The notes below the pieces were generated by a model. It saw only the letters and a program-made list of their open reading frames with translations. It did not search any database and was not told the origin of the DNA. 64,000 nt of DNA, from positions 12,834,001 through 12,898,000 of the forward strand of contig JAGUCH010000001.1 in the NCBI GenBank assembly GCA_019096065.1, given 5' to 3'. Shown one piece after another: positions 35,801 through 47,800 of the stretch (position 1 is the stretch's first letter; every line of letters starts with the position of its first letter). The stretch comes from Paracyclopina nana (lineage: Eukaryota > Arthropoda > Copepoda > Cyclopoida > Cyclopettidae). The position numbers and the translations under genes are program-made.

Positions 35801-38800
35801 GGATTTTAAAATGGAAAAACACTCGTACAATTACAGCCCTCGCAGGCTCGGGCTAGTAAAGCTGTACTCGAGTTTTCCCATTTTAAAATCCTCGCTCAGC
35901 TATTTAATGACCCTACTTTACGTGCCCCAGCTCGAAATAAATAACTATACCACATGGAGTACAAAACTTTTTTGGTCTGTCTCGTGTCGTTGGAGCAGGT
36001 TTTGTCTCATTCATTTCATTTTCACATTCATACAAAGTTTTCGTTAGAGAAAAAGCTCCCGACTTTGATGCAGTCTCATGAAAAGTTCCTTTTATTGATG
36101 AATGTTCGTTCTTTCCCTTGAATTTGAAAACTTTTTCGCCTGTCTGGGAACTCCTGTCGGTGGAAGAAAACCCAATAAAACTTAGTCACTTTTCCTTAGC
36201 TTGCAGGAACAGCAATGAGTTTGAACAAATGCAGTTTGACTCATGCATGATCAGGAAGTAAGCGGTAGTGTTGTGTTTGCATAGACAAAAGCAACTGCTG
36301 TTTTTGAATTCTAGGAACCTGCATGGCTATGAGCTAAAATTAATGCAGGCTATAAATGCGCTGTAGATTTTCCCAAAAGGCGCTGCTGCGCCCAAATTGT
36401 TCACCATCTATTTGCTACAAGGGCGTTGCAGCCACAAACACAGAAATTCTCATCCCCAATTGAGAAGCTCAGCTCTGCTGTTGAGATACGAGATCTCTGC
36501 AAATTGTCAGGGTCTTTGAACTTTTGGGTCAATCTGCGGAAAATGACCCCATTCCTTTGGCTACCACCACTTGCATTGTGGCCAGACACTGGCCGTGGCC
36601 ACACGGTCGTAGCAGTGGCTCCTCACCTGTTTGCTCACTGCAATCTTCTCCGGTCGATGAGTTCGACCAACTTTCGCTGAATCTCCAAATCCCGAATGCT
36701 GCTGCTGCTGCTGTAGGAATGCGTTGATCCCAACATGGCTAGCCAACTTTTTGCTCGATATCATCATACCACAGTGCCCAAGACGTACGTCGTTGTATAG
36801 TAGCATTGTAAAAGAGAGCGTCGTGGTTTTTTGCCTCATGTCGTGCGTCCTACTTATTTTTTGCGTCGAGCTCTACCCGTGGCAGCATAAGTAGGTTTTT
36901 TGTTCGTTTGCTACGACGACACCACCAGAACAGAAAAAGAAAGTCGCTCTCCCTTACCTAGTCAATGGAGAGTCTAGCCCCTTTTTTACGATAGCGCTTA
37001 CTTGTGCTCTGCTATACACTATCCCCCACACATTCACCCATATGACCAGCAGCGTCTGAAAAGTTGAATTTCTAGTCTCGCATTATCTGGATGTTTGTAC
37101 TAGTAGTTGAGGAGAAGCTTGTTTGTGAAACCGAAAATGTGGCCCAATTCTCCCTCCAGTCTTTGTCAGCCGATGCGGCGGCTGCAGCAAATATGCTAGG
37201 GGGGAACTCGAGCACTCGGTCATTCAACTTTACTTTCATTATGCAGCGGAGCTTGCGCTTCTCGACTATAGGTGGCGCTCGAGACTAACCGTGAAAAACG
37301 CACGTCAACTAGCAGCGCCTCCTAGCGGCCTTTATAGAAGTTAAATCTTTTTTTTAAAAGCACAGCAGCATCAATTCAATGGGTTGGGCTTACAAACGTA
37401 CAGCATAATCGAAGCAATTTTAAGTCTATTGTTTTTAGAATTTGAGTGGTGCTTAAAAATGTTGTTTTCCAAATCAAAAAATCGCTCATAATTATTCAAG
37501 TAGAACCAAGCTTTGACTGAAATGATCTTATGAAGATAGTACCACTTCTTTTCGAATAAGTTGCGTTAAATTGACTATTTTTGAAATTTAAAGTACAGTA
37601 AGCGGTTTAGCTAGATGTACAAGTAATTGTGTAACGTCCAGATGTTATATCCTAAATTTAGCGGAGACATGTGCAGCGAGTGTGAATTCTGCGAATCAAG
37701 GTTTGAATCATCGCAATTTTAATATAGTCTGGCAAAGAGTCGAAATTGCGAGGGTTGCTGTACGTTTGTGTGCTTATAGTGTGGGTCTTAATGTCCACAC
37801 CGTTTATTACTTTCTATATGAGCATAAATTCGATGAGAGATTCCTCAAATAACGAAAATCTAAGTCCTACAATAGGAGATACCTATTTATAGCTTGTCCA
37901 TCTTTAATCGCTCCTCTTATTGAAATACAATTTAACGAAATGAAGGCGATATTGGAGAAAAATAGCTTCCTCAATGGAACATCATAATTCTTGATTTGAG
38001 GCATTTCTTTGTTAGAAGCTAGGACACATAGGATTGAGGTCAACGAACTCGCGCTCGTGCCTAGCGTGCATGGGAAAAGTGTCCTGGGGCTAAACTTTAC
38101 GGGACACTAGCTTGACTTACGTTGAACTGCGCGAAGAGAAAACTTAGTATGTGTGTGTGTGTGACCTTAGCAGTTTCACCGTGCTGCTAGCTGCTGCTGC
38201 TGCAGAGGAGTCCGCAAAAGTGGCGAGATCGAAGGCCATGCAACCCAACTTTCTCCCACTTCCTATTAGTTCATTTACTTTTCACGCAAAATTCCACGAT
38301 GATGCATTCTTTAGGCCTTGACGTAACTGTTCGTCGTGAGCAAAAAAAGGAAAGTTCATTGGCCTTATGACTGAATAATCAAAGCGCGAGGCGAGAATTA
38401 GCGCTGCTGCCTTGCGATAACACGTCGACGACCCAGTTTATGGCTCGCATTGACACATTCATACGTTCTGTAAAAACTCGCACTGAGCATGGAACAATCG
38501 AAAATTCTAGGCGGCTGTCACTCCCGTATGCAGCTTTCGCAGGTTGCGAGCTCTTACGTACGAGAATTCGCATTTCGACCATGGTTGTTTTCCATGACAA
38601 CTGTGAACATTATCTATTCGATTGTATGCGTGTTGCCTTGCATGTGGGAAGCATTCAAAATTGCAATAATGCTATAATGGGAAAAGATAGATTTTGCTTT
38701 CAAATATATAGCAATGTACTCTTCTATTCTTTATTTTGCTTTCGCGCAATTGATATTTCACCTATAATGCCCTGTTCATCTACTCTATTTTTTCGTAGCT

Positions 38801-41800
38801 TTCTTGTCCTACCTTACGAAAAAAGCTGTCGTAACTCCACGAATTTCTATTAGCTGTCGTAGCTTGTAAGAACTGGTGTTATTTTAGCGATCCGTCTAGG
38901 ATTGACTAAACTAATGCAACTTTTGAAAGAATTCACTGAAATGATAGACCTGGTAGAATGTTTTAGTCGGCCCTAGCAGGCTGGCTTTACTTGCAGTAAG
39001 CCTCATCCTTACGTTAGGACACACTAAACCAAAGGAAGGTTGGAAGTTTGCCCTTGAACAAAGGCAAATCCAAATTGATTTAGTCAGCCCTAGCACTATG
39101 CGCTGAACTTGACCAACACGCTTACTCGATTCGTACGCGAACGACTGGTCTTACGCTAACTTAAGACAATTTTTGTCGCTATAGGCTCATTATCTTCCGC
39201 GTCTTTGATCGTAGCATGGTTGCGGTTGTTATCGGTTCTTATTTACTGACGAGGTTGCGATGTCAGTAAATAAGAAGCGATCACAACCGTAACCAAGTCA
39301 CGATCAAAGACGCGGAAGATAATGAGCCATAGAATAACGAAAAAATATCGTAAGACTGCTAAAGTTAAGACTGAAATAGTTGTTGTAGATGAACAGGGCA
39401 TAAATTGATTTTAACCAAAGAAGATCAAAATAAATACGTTCTTGGGCAAATTCAAGCCGCATTTGAAGCTTTATTGTTGAGGAAGCGCTCAGTTTGTAAG
39501 GTCATTGTCCTGATATGCTCGGTCACATTTGTAATTATGATAGGGATTTCATAGAAGCAAAAAGATGATGAAGTAAGACGACTGTTTCTACATATTTCCG
39601 CTTACTACGATTCCGAGTCTAGACAGCAGCTTTTACACAAAGAAAGTTGATTAACAAAAAAACAAGTGGGTACGCTCTGTGTGGCTAGGATCGTTTTTAT
39701 CGCAGCCGCCAGCAAAAAAGGCACTTGGCTGAGTAGGCCAAAGGCCGTCACAAAAAAGGCCTTTTTTGCCATGTGACGAGCATGATGGCTTTTTTCTCAG
39801 TCTGCAAGCGCTCGTGTAAAAAAGAGGCTTATGCTATAAATTGATTGTTGCGTGCTGAGGTCGTGAACCTTTAGAGTAGCGGAAAGGCCCTGACGTAGTG
39901 CAGCGCAGCATTGAACACTTGTGAATTTCAGGTTGAAAAGGTGCCGCAATTCATTCTAAAAGGCAGGGGGTTGGAAATGGGGCCATCGAGCTGCTAGGGA
40001 AAGTACTGTTTTGTCTGCTTCAGTTGTACTAGCATGTGAGTGATCGCAGGGGTCGTCGTCGTCATATCTAGCAGCAAATAGCGTGCGGGTGCAAAACTGC
40101 GCACTTTTAGCATACTAGTGGAAACTTCTAGCCCCAACTGGAAACGGTTCCTGTTCCCAGCTCCTACAATAATAATAGCGAAAGAGGGGCTTTCTAATCC
40201 AGATTCAAGGGCTGCGACGTAGTACTAGGAAGTAGGGAAAGTGGGACCCCGGTGGTGCTGAGGTGGAAAGCTGCATGCACATGCTTAATGATTGCATCTG
40301 GGTCGCGAGTTCGTTGCCCCCTCCTCATGCTGCAAAAGCTAATTTGCCTTGAGCGCAAAAAGCGAGATTCAAATGAAAACGCAAATTTCTCGTTATTGCG
40401 TGGAGAAAGCCCTGGCTCTATTTTCTCTCAGAAGGTCACCGACCTTTTATGGTGAGGCAGCTGGGAGCTAGGCCTCTCGTGAAGTTCCCTTTCTCGGAAA
40501 CTGCGTTTTCGCATAGAATTTCGAAAGCCTTCTTGAGGAACGCAGCAGCAGCGGCAGTACATGGCAGGAGCCGAGTGAAGACTTTTACTTTACTACCGCG
40601 GTAGCAGTAGCAGCCGCTCTCTGTCAGTAGATCAGGGTGAACGCACTGAATGTAGGTCATCCGCTCGCGGTGCACCGTCGTCGTTGAATTCTACAGCACA
40701 GGGGGGAGGCCGGCCTCAGTGTTGTTCACATCTGCGCTCGTGTAGAGGCTTCTAGAGGCTACTTTTACCCCACCATGCAGCTCTGTGAAAAGGGAGAGCG
40801 TCGACCCCAAAATCGATCGACGACGTCTGCACACAGCATTCGCGGCCAACAGCAGTAGCAGCAGCTAGTGAGTGTTGTTGTCCTCAAAAACTTGCTCTAG
40901 TAGATCTCGTTCAGCCGGCCCGCAAGCACCAGAGGTCGAAGAATCTGTTTCTGTTCTTTGGCGGCCTCTGAGTAGTGATGACCACGCCTGCTGTGACTCG
41001 GACCCTAGAACAATTTTACTTGTAGCTGTGACATCCTCTCTTAATAGTGTACTGAAACCTACTCTGAAGTGTGATACCTATACTCTAATCATCTGAGGCT
41101 ATCTAGTGAAAAATTGAAAACGTACAGGGTGAGAGACCATTTTGTCCACGGGAGTGATGACGATTTTTCGGCATTCAACATACGTCATTGTAGCTTATTT
41201 AAATGTTTCGCCAGTTTCGAGCGAGCGGCCATTGACCTCGATTATTTGTCGTCTGCTCGCGCGCGTGCTCGCAACCTCGAATATCTGAATGCATTTTTTG
41301 CCTCTTTTTTGCAGGGCTTTTTCCGACGATCCATCCAGCAAAAGATTCAATACAGACCCTGTACGAAGAACCAACAGTGCAACATATTAAGGATCAATCG
41401 CAACCGATGCCAGTACTGCCGACTTAAAAAATGCATTGCTGCCGGAATGAGCCGTGATGGTGAGTGTATAACTCGTTTTTTCCTCACAATTTTGTCGCCG
41501 TCAATATGTCATCTGCTGACAGCAGAGCAGCCTATTAGCTTCGTGCTTTTTGTGGCAGCTTTTCAAATCGGGTTTCTTCAATTAAGTCTCAATCTGACAA
41601 CTGCCCCCTTTTTGAGGAATGTCATTTGACTACATGCCACTCAATAGCATCTTCATATAGTTATTATGCCCTGTTCATCTACAACGACAAATTCAGTCTT
41701 AACTTTAGCAGTCTTACGAAAATTTTTCGTTATTCTATAGCGACAAAAATTGTCTTAAGTGAGCCGCTGTGAGCGTAAGATCAGTCGTTAGCGTACGAAT

Positions 41801-44800
41801 CGGGCAAGCGCGTTGGTCAAGTTAAGCACATAATGGCTAGGGCTGACTAAATCAATTTGGATTTGCCTTTGTTCAAGGGCAAACTTCCAACCTTCTTTTG
41901 GTTTAGTGTGTCCTAACGTAAGGATGAGGCTTGCTGCGAGTAAAGCCGGCCTGCTAGGGCCAACTAAAACATTCTACCAGGTCTATCATTTCGGTGAATT
42001 CTTTCCAAAGTTGCATTAGTTTAGTCAATCCTAGAGGGATCGCTAAAATAACACTAGTTCTTACAAGCTTCGACAGCTTATAGAAATTCGTGGAGTTACG
42101 ACAACTTTTTCCGTAAGGTAGGACAAGAAAGTTACGAAAAAATAGAGTAGATGAACAGGGCATTAGTGTTTGGCCCATATAAAATACAACCGATATAGCA
42201 AGAACGAAAAAAGAACATGCGAGTGTATGTGCTATCCATATTTGTAACGGCCTAAAGTAATGCAAATCTATCCAGATCTCAGAAAAGCTCTGCTACACGT
42301 CAAAAAAAAAGAACAATTGTGCGAGAAATGCATGCGTTTTCAAAGCCTTGGTAATGAAGTTGTGCCCCTTTTTGGGACATCTGTGCATTGGCTCAAACGT
42401 TGAAATTCAATATCGCATGAATAAGCGCAAGTGTTCTTTTTTTATATAAAAGCTAACTGTTCTCCGCATTTTGGTGGTCCATTTCTACGTGAATGTATCT
42501 CGTATCTTCATGAAGTAACGGCCATAAATCAGAAATGTGTCAGTCATACATCTGAACATTTTGTTTCTGCTACAACATAAAGGTCAATCAACTCATGAGT
42601 TGCAATGTTAGGCTTTCACAATTTTTATTTTGCCAGCTACTTTGGCGACCTCTGGCGGCGGTATTGAGTAAGGCGAAGCTTGCTGGGCATGGCTACAGCT
42701 CCAAGTTGCAACGCTAGGAATGTGACTTGCGCGAAAGCCAGCTATTTAAAAGTCTGAGATTGCTTCCGATGTTGCGCCCGTGAAAAATGTGCTTGAACTA
42801 TGTCCGCCGTTGCGGAGCACTTACATTTTACGAGCGTTCAACCCTAACTCAGCACCTTCGCTATTAAGGCCAGAGAAAGCTGAAGAAAGGAATCTTGAGT
42901 GAAAGCTGCTTTCACTTCAGTGCCTCTTTCGGCCGTCAGATGGATAACAGAAGAAAGCCTCGTAGCTTGTAGCGATCTGTGGCGCCATCTTTTCTCCCAA
43001 CCTTGAATGTCAGTTTGACCTTAAGGGGTTGACCTTTGTGTGGAAGTGTACTAGTCGGGAGGGTGTTGTTGTTTTGCAATTCCTCTTCCGTGCGTTGACT
43101 GAAGGTTTGACCATGAACAGCCAAGGTAGCTCTGCGTTTGTTTCCTTTTCGAGCAGTAGTGTAGTGATACTAAGCTGTCGTCCCTGAAAGGGATGACCCT
43201 GCTCATGGTGTAATACTGGAGCAAATCAAGGAAACAATTTCCGCAAGGCCACACTTTTTGAGAATGCATCACCTCTGCTCTGTTCCAATTGTGGCCTTGA
43301 TATTTGGCGCAATTAACAATAACCACATTCCACTCAGCATCAGAGAACTGCAACAACATCTTTGTTTTCTGTCATGCTCATGACAAAGAAGGCCTTTGGG
43401 TGGGAAAAAAATGAACATGTCCCTCGGCTGCTGATATGTGAACGCCCTTGTTGCCTAAAGTGGTGCAAAGCAATACGACCACAGTTGACCTTGGTAGAGT
43501 GGACGACCTTGCAAAGCATCTTCCTCGCCTTGAAAACGTTATAGCCAAATGTTGTTGCCAGCAGTGTTGCCACATAGCTAGGCCCTCGGACGAACGTCCT
43601 TGAAAGGAGTGAAATCCCTCAGGTCGTTGCACTCTTGCCGAGCGCCAGCTAGGCCTGTGAAATGATAAGTTCTGCACTTTCTTTCATCATATGGCAGACC
43701 TTGACGCGTCGCTCTGTCCTGTACCTGCAATCCGGAGGACAATAACCCCTAGCTACCTTGGTGCTTTTCTACACTATGAAACTATGGTGCTGAGGCCTTA
43801 TTTCGGAAATGTCTGGTTTTACCCAAGCGAAGAAGAGTTGGTGCAAAAATGCTCGCAGAGCGCGACTCGCGGCTTCTGGCGAGACTGGGGAGGCCATTTC
43901 TCAGAAGCTCCCGGAGCCAGAGGCTTCGTTGGGAGGCCAGGAGCAAGTTCAAGGTCAAATCCCGGGAGCAACGCATTCACTGAACTTTCCAGTAGCCTCG
44001 GAGGCCGCATTTGAGCTGAGAGAGCTTTCCCAGCCACTATGTAGTTTAGCGGTGGTGCAGCAGGCAAGGCACACGAACGGCAAACGGCGGCCCGAACGCC
44101 GGTCCGAGGCGCGCGCTTGTTCGAGGAAGTGCGACGATCCCGAAGTCAGTCACCGATCGACTTGCCATCTGCCTGGAAGCGTTGCAGTTGTTCAGTAAGA
44201 TGGCAGGATAATTTTGTGATCCAACAATTCCCCTCTTTTCGTGCCATCATTCAGTGTTGTCACCACTATGCCCGAATAGCACTTGTATATTCCTACAGCC
44301 TATTCAGTGCTTCGTGAAGAACCGTCTTTCCGGATCGCCCAAAAAGTACCTAAGAGACTGTGTAGCATTTTGTTGACGACGACAATTCATCTGTACATCA
44401 TCATCGACTCTCCTCAACTGCTGTGATTAGTTTTTCTCTGAATGTCAGAAAATGAGTAGTAGCGAACTGGGACATTGTTCGATCCTCAAGGGAATCCTGC
44501 AGAACGGATCAGCTTATAATTATCCAGGTTCATATTCGCAAAAAGCACACATTCTTGCGCCGCTCTGTTTTTTGGCTGCTCAATTGCTCGTCCTAACCAA
44601 AAACTCTTTCTATCTTTTGTAGCTGTGAGATTCGGTCGAGTGCCGAAACGAGAGAAAGCCAAGATTTTGGCTGCTATGCAATCATCTCGGATGAAAACGC
44701 AAGAGTCCAAAATCATGGGAGAACTCAACGACGACGCCAAAATCATCGACTGTATTGTGAGGGCCCACTATGACACTTGCGACTACACGAGAAAGAAGAT

Positions 44801-47800
44801 GGAGCCTTTCCTACAGAGGGCAAAGGCCAATCCGAAGTACATTTCTTGCAGCGGAACGGTAAGTCGATGTTCAAATAAGTTACTTCTTGGATTTATCCAG
44901 AGCTGCTGCTCAAAAAATGGGGCTAATTTGGCATCCATGATGTGCCCGTTTCCTGTTGCTGGTTGGCATTGGCTAACTGACCTCAAAACCAATGCTGAAA
45001 AGTCAACGCACCTTGTACTAGTCGTCGTGGGATGATGCACGCTTCCGACTTCCGCATGCAGCAGTCTTATTATTGCTAAAGACTGGTTTTACTCGCGCCA
45101 GCAGCAGAATAATCCGCAGCTATTTTGAGCGCAAACGTGCAAAACTAACGCAATTAGTCACACATTTTTTTAAGCACTTCCATCTTTGAAACAATCACAT
45201 TCAGCTGGTGCCATATTGAGACAAACAACGTGCAACGCGCCCACGTTGATGCGCTATAGCTCTTTTTTCTTCATGCCCAATTTTTTTCAATGACAGCCTA
45301 TGTGTGATGAGTTTGATGCGGATAAAAAAGAGAATTCTTCAAATGTGACGGAACTTTTTCATCGCAAGCAAACCTGCTTAGTGTAGGATTTTTTGGGAAC
45401 GAAGCATAAGTGGAAATTCCTGAATCATTTTTATTGTTCATTACACTAAAAGCTCTTTTTAAAGTCGGTCGTTGAATACATTATTGCCAAAGGGCTTGTC
45501 GCGGTTTTTTATGTATTTTGGTAGATATGGCCTCTAATTCATTCAAGGCCGGCAACAATTCGAACTATTCCGAAATTAATCTCGCAAAGGGAAGTTGTCT
45601 GCATCACATTTCCTTGTGACATTGAAGTCAGAGTCTAGTAAATGTTATCGCATAAGTGTTGCCTCCTCATGATACTTTGGCCTTGTAAAAATGGCCTTGA
45701 ACACTACTTCGTACCGCCGCCGTCAAGTAAATGTTGCTGCCTGCTAGCTGCTGCTGCTGATATTTTGGACTTTTTGTTATACACACACGATAAGAGCACA
45801 ATTGTTTTGTCGTCTCGTCGACGCCGTATGTGTGGCATTGAAATATCCCAATATTTAGTGGGCAGCGGAAAATAGGGCAAGGTCTGGCTTCACTAGGAAG
45901 TCTCAAAATCCATCAGAATGGCCTCGGATACGTGGCCTCAAAACGTCCGCATTTTTTATCCCAAGTGAACCTAGGAGAATCGCTGCTCAGAAAGATTGAA
46001 AATGGCCAGACAAATAAACAGCAGCCGAAGACAAAATATAGAAGTCACTTAGGAAAAGTGCTTGTTTTTTTCGGGTGTAAACTGGGGCGAGGCTACTGGG
46101 GTCATTTGTAGATATCTATCATGGCTAGTATGTGGTCAAGACATCGGGAACGCGATCGAATTCCCAACGAAACAAAAAAAGATTTGATCAAGTCTGAATT
46201 GTTCATCAAGGTCATTGGCAACAGCAGCAGCATTTGGAATCGAGCGTGGGTTCGACGACAACAATATTATTAGACGTACAGAGCGTTGCAGCTAGGGGTG
46301 CAGCTGTGTATTTGAAGCTTCAGAGTCCAAGGTCGTTTCACCGGTTCTTTATCTTTGCACACATGAAAAATGATTCAAAAGAGGATAAACACTGTTGCCC
46401 TCTCAATGCATTTATTTGACCAGCAACGTCAGAGGCCCCCCAAAAAATCCCAACGCCTACGCAGCGTTTGAGGTTTTTTTTTTCTTACACATTATGGCGT
46501 CTCGACCTTGGTTCTGCTTATCGTCATCCATCTCCTAAAGGATTAAGCGTTGCCACTGCCATTGCTCCGAGTCGAGTGGTATTGGCGGAAACACTTTGAT
46601 GACCTTCAAGTCGAATACGAGCTAATTTATTTCAAGCAAAAACTGCTTCATTATTGGGTCCAAGAGCCATGACTATTGAACAAAAGACTTAATTTTCAAC
46701 ATACTGCTCCATACAAGTTTAGGCACTTTTTTCCCGCTGCATTCTCAAACAAAGAGAATTTAGATAAAAATGACCCCCGCCTCCGCATGTTACCTAGAAA
46801 GCCTGTAAAAAAAGTTTTGCACACTCATATAAAAATCCCTGCATATAAGTACACACATGTGACGACAGTTCTCGAACATGTTTGCTTAGTTGCTGCGACC
46901 TTGAATGACAACGTTTTGCTGCTGTTGCCTCAAACGCAAGTAATCGACTATTTTGATCATTAGCAATTTGCACACTCGACTGCGAACAGAAAAACCAGTA
47001 AGACGAGCTTATGCTTTTTTCTCACATGGCTTCCTGTGCAGCACATTTAGGTGCATCTGCACTTTTCCAATGGAGTACTGCACAATTATGAGCTGGCATG
47101 GGGTAAAAATGCGCGACCTACTTACAACTGCTCGATCGCGGCTGAGTCTGATTTTCAAGGCCGCACCCCATGGAAAAGTAGGTCGTCGAGTGGAGCAGCA
47201 TTCGTCAAAGGATTTGGTACAAATTTCGTTACGCTCCACTTTTGAGCTCTGACCTTGGAGAGACCATCTGCTTTTGGCCATTGAATGGGAAAAACCGCCC
47301 CTTTTCAGCTCCAGTGCACGCTTGGAGAGCCACATTGTGCAAACAACAACAACAATGCTGCACCAAGGCCACGCAACCCAATGCAGTTTTCTTCTTTTGT
47401 CATTAATTTGGCTGAAGCCAACGAACTTTTTTATTCTATCATCTACAGCAACTTTTTGAGTAACACATAAGTACAGCCAAAGCTACTTATAAAATAGTGT
47501 AGGAGTAGCTATAGCAAGGCTGAAGAGATGCCTCAAGGCTCGAGAGCTGCTGTGAATGCATCAAGGTCAAAGGACTTTCTTGCCACAATGGTTCTTGGCA
47601 CTTTCTACCAAGATTGATGCTCGTCTCACTGTCTTGCGAGAACTTGTTTGCTTACCACATCGTCTCGCATGCCATGCAAATATTGCTTGCTGACACGCTT
47701 GAAGAGAGTATTTTTGATGTATCGGACGAGCGCTTGTCTAGCAATGATTATTGACTAGTTCTGCTATACTTCTCCAGTAATGCGCTATATTGCTTTAGCT

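Larger units (their letters stand above)
32923..41314 (+). other. E75 intron between the two zinc-finger exons
   Basis: An 8.4-kb intron without a supported gene. Its first 1.3 kb is dense in TCAAGGTCA-type motifs. It also holds two tRNA-like elements, a foldback at 35756 and a Harbinger-like MITE at 38768. In other arthropods the E75B-specific first exon starts in this intron; I found no convincing one. Confidence 0.7.

Noticed and set aside
40872..41314. Possible E75B-type first exon or read-through into the second zinc-finger exon
   Set aside because: The frame running into GFFRRS has no ATG (it opens at TTG), and the donor near 41020 has the wrong phase. No other E75B exon could be defended between 32923 and 41314.
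43691..44198. Overlapping plus-strand frames of 107 and 129 residues in an E75 intron
   Set aside because: No recognised motif, no consistent splice sites, and both strands open.
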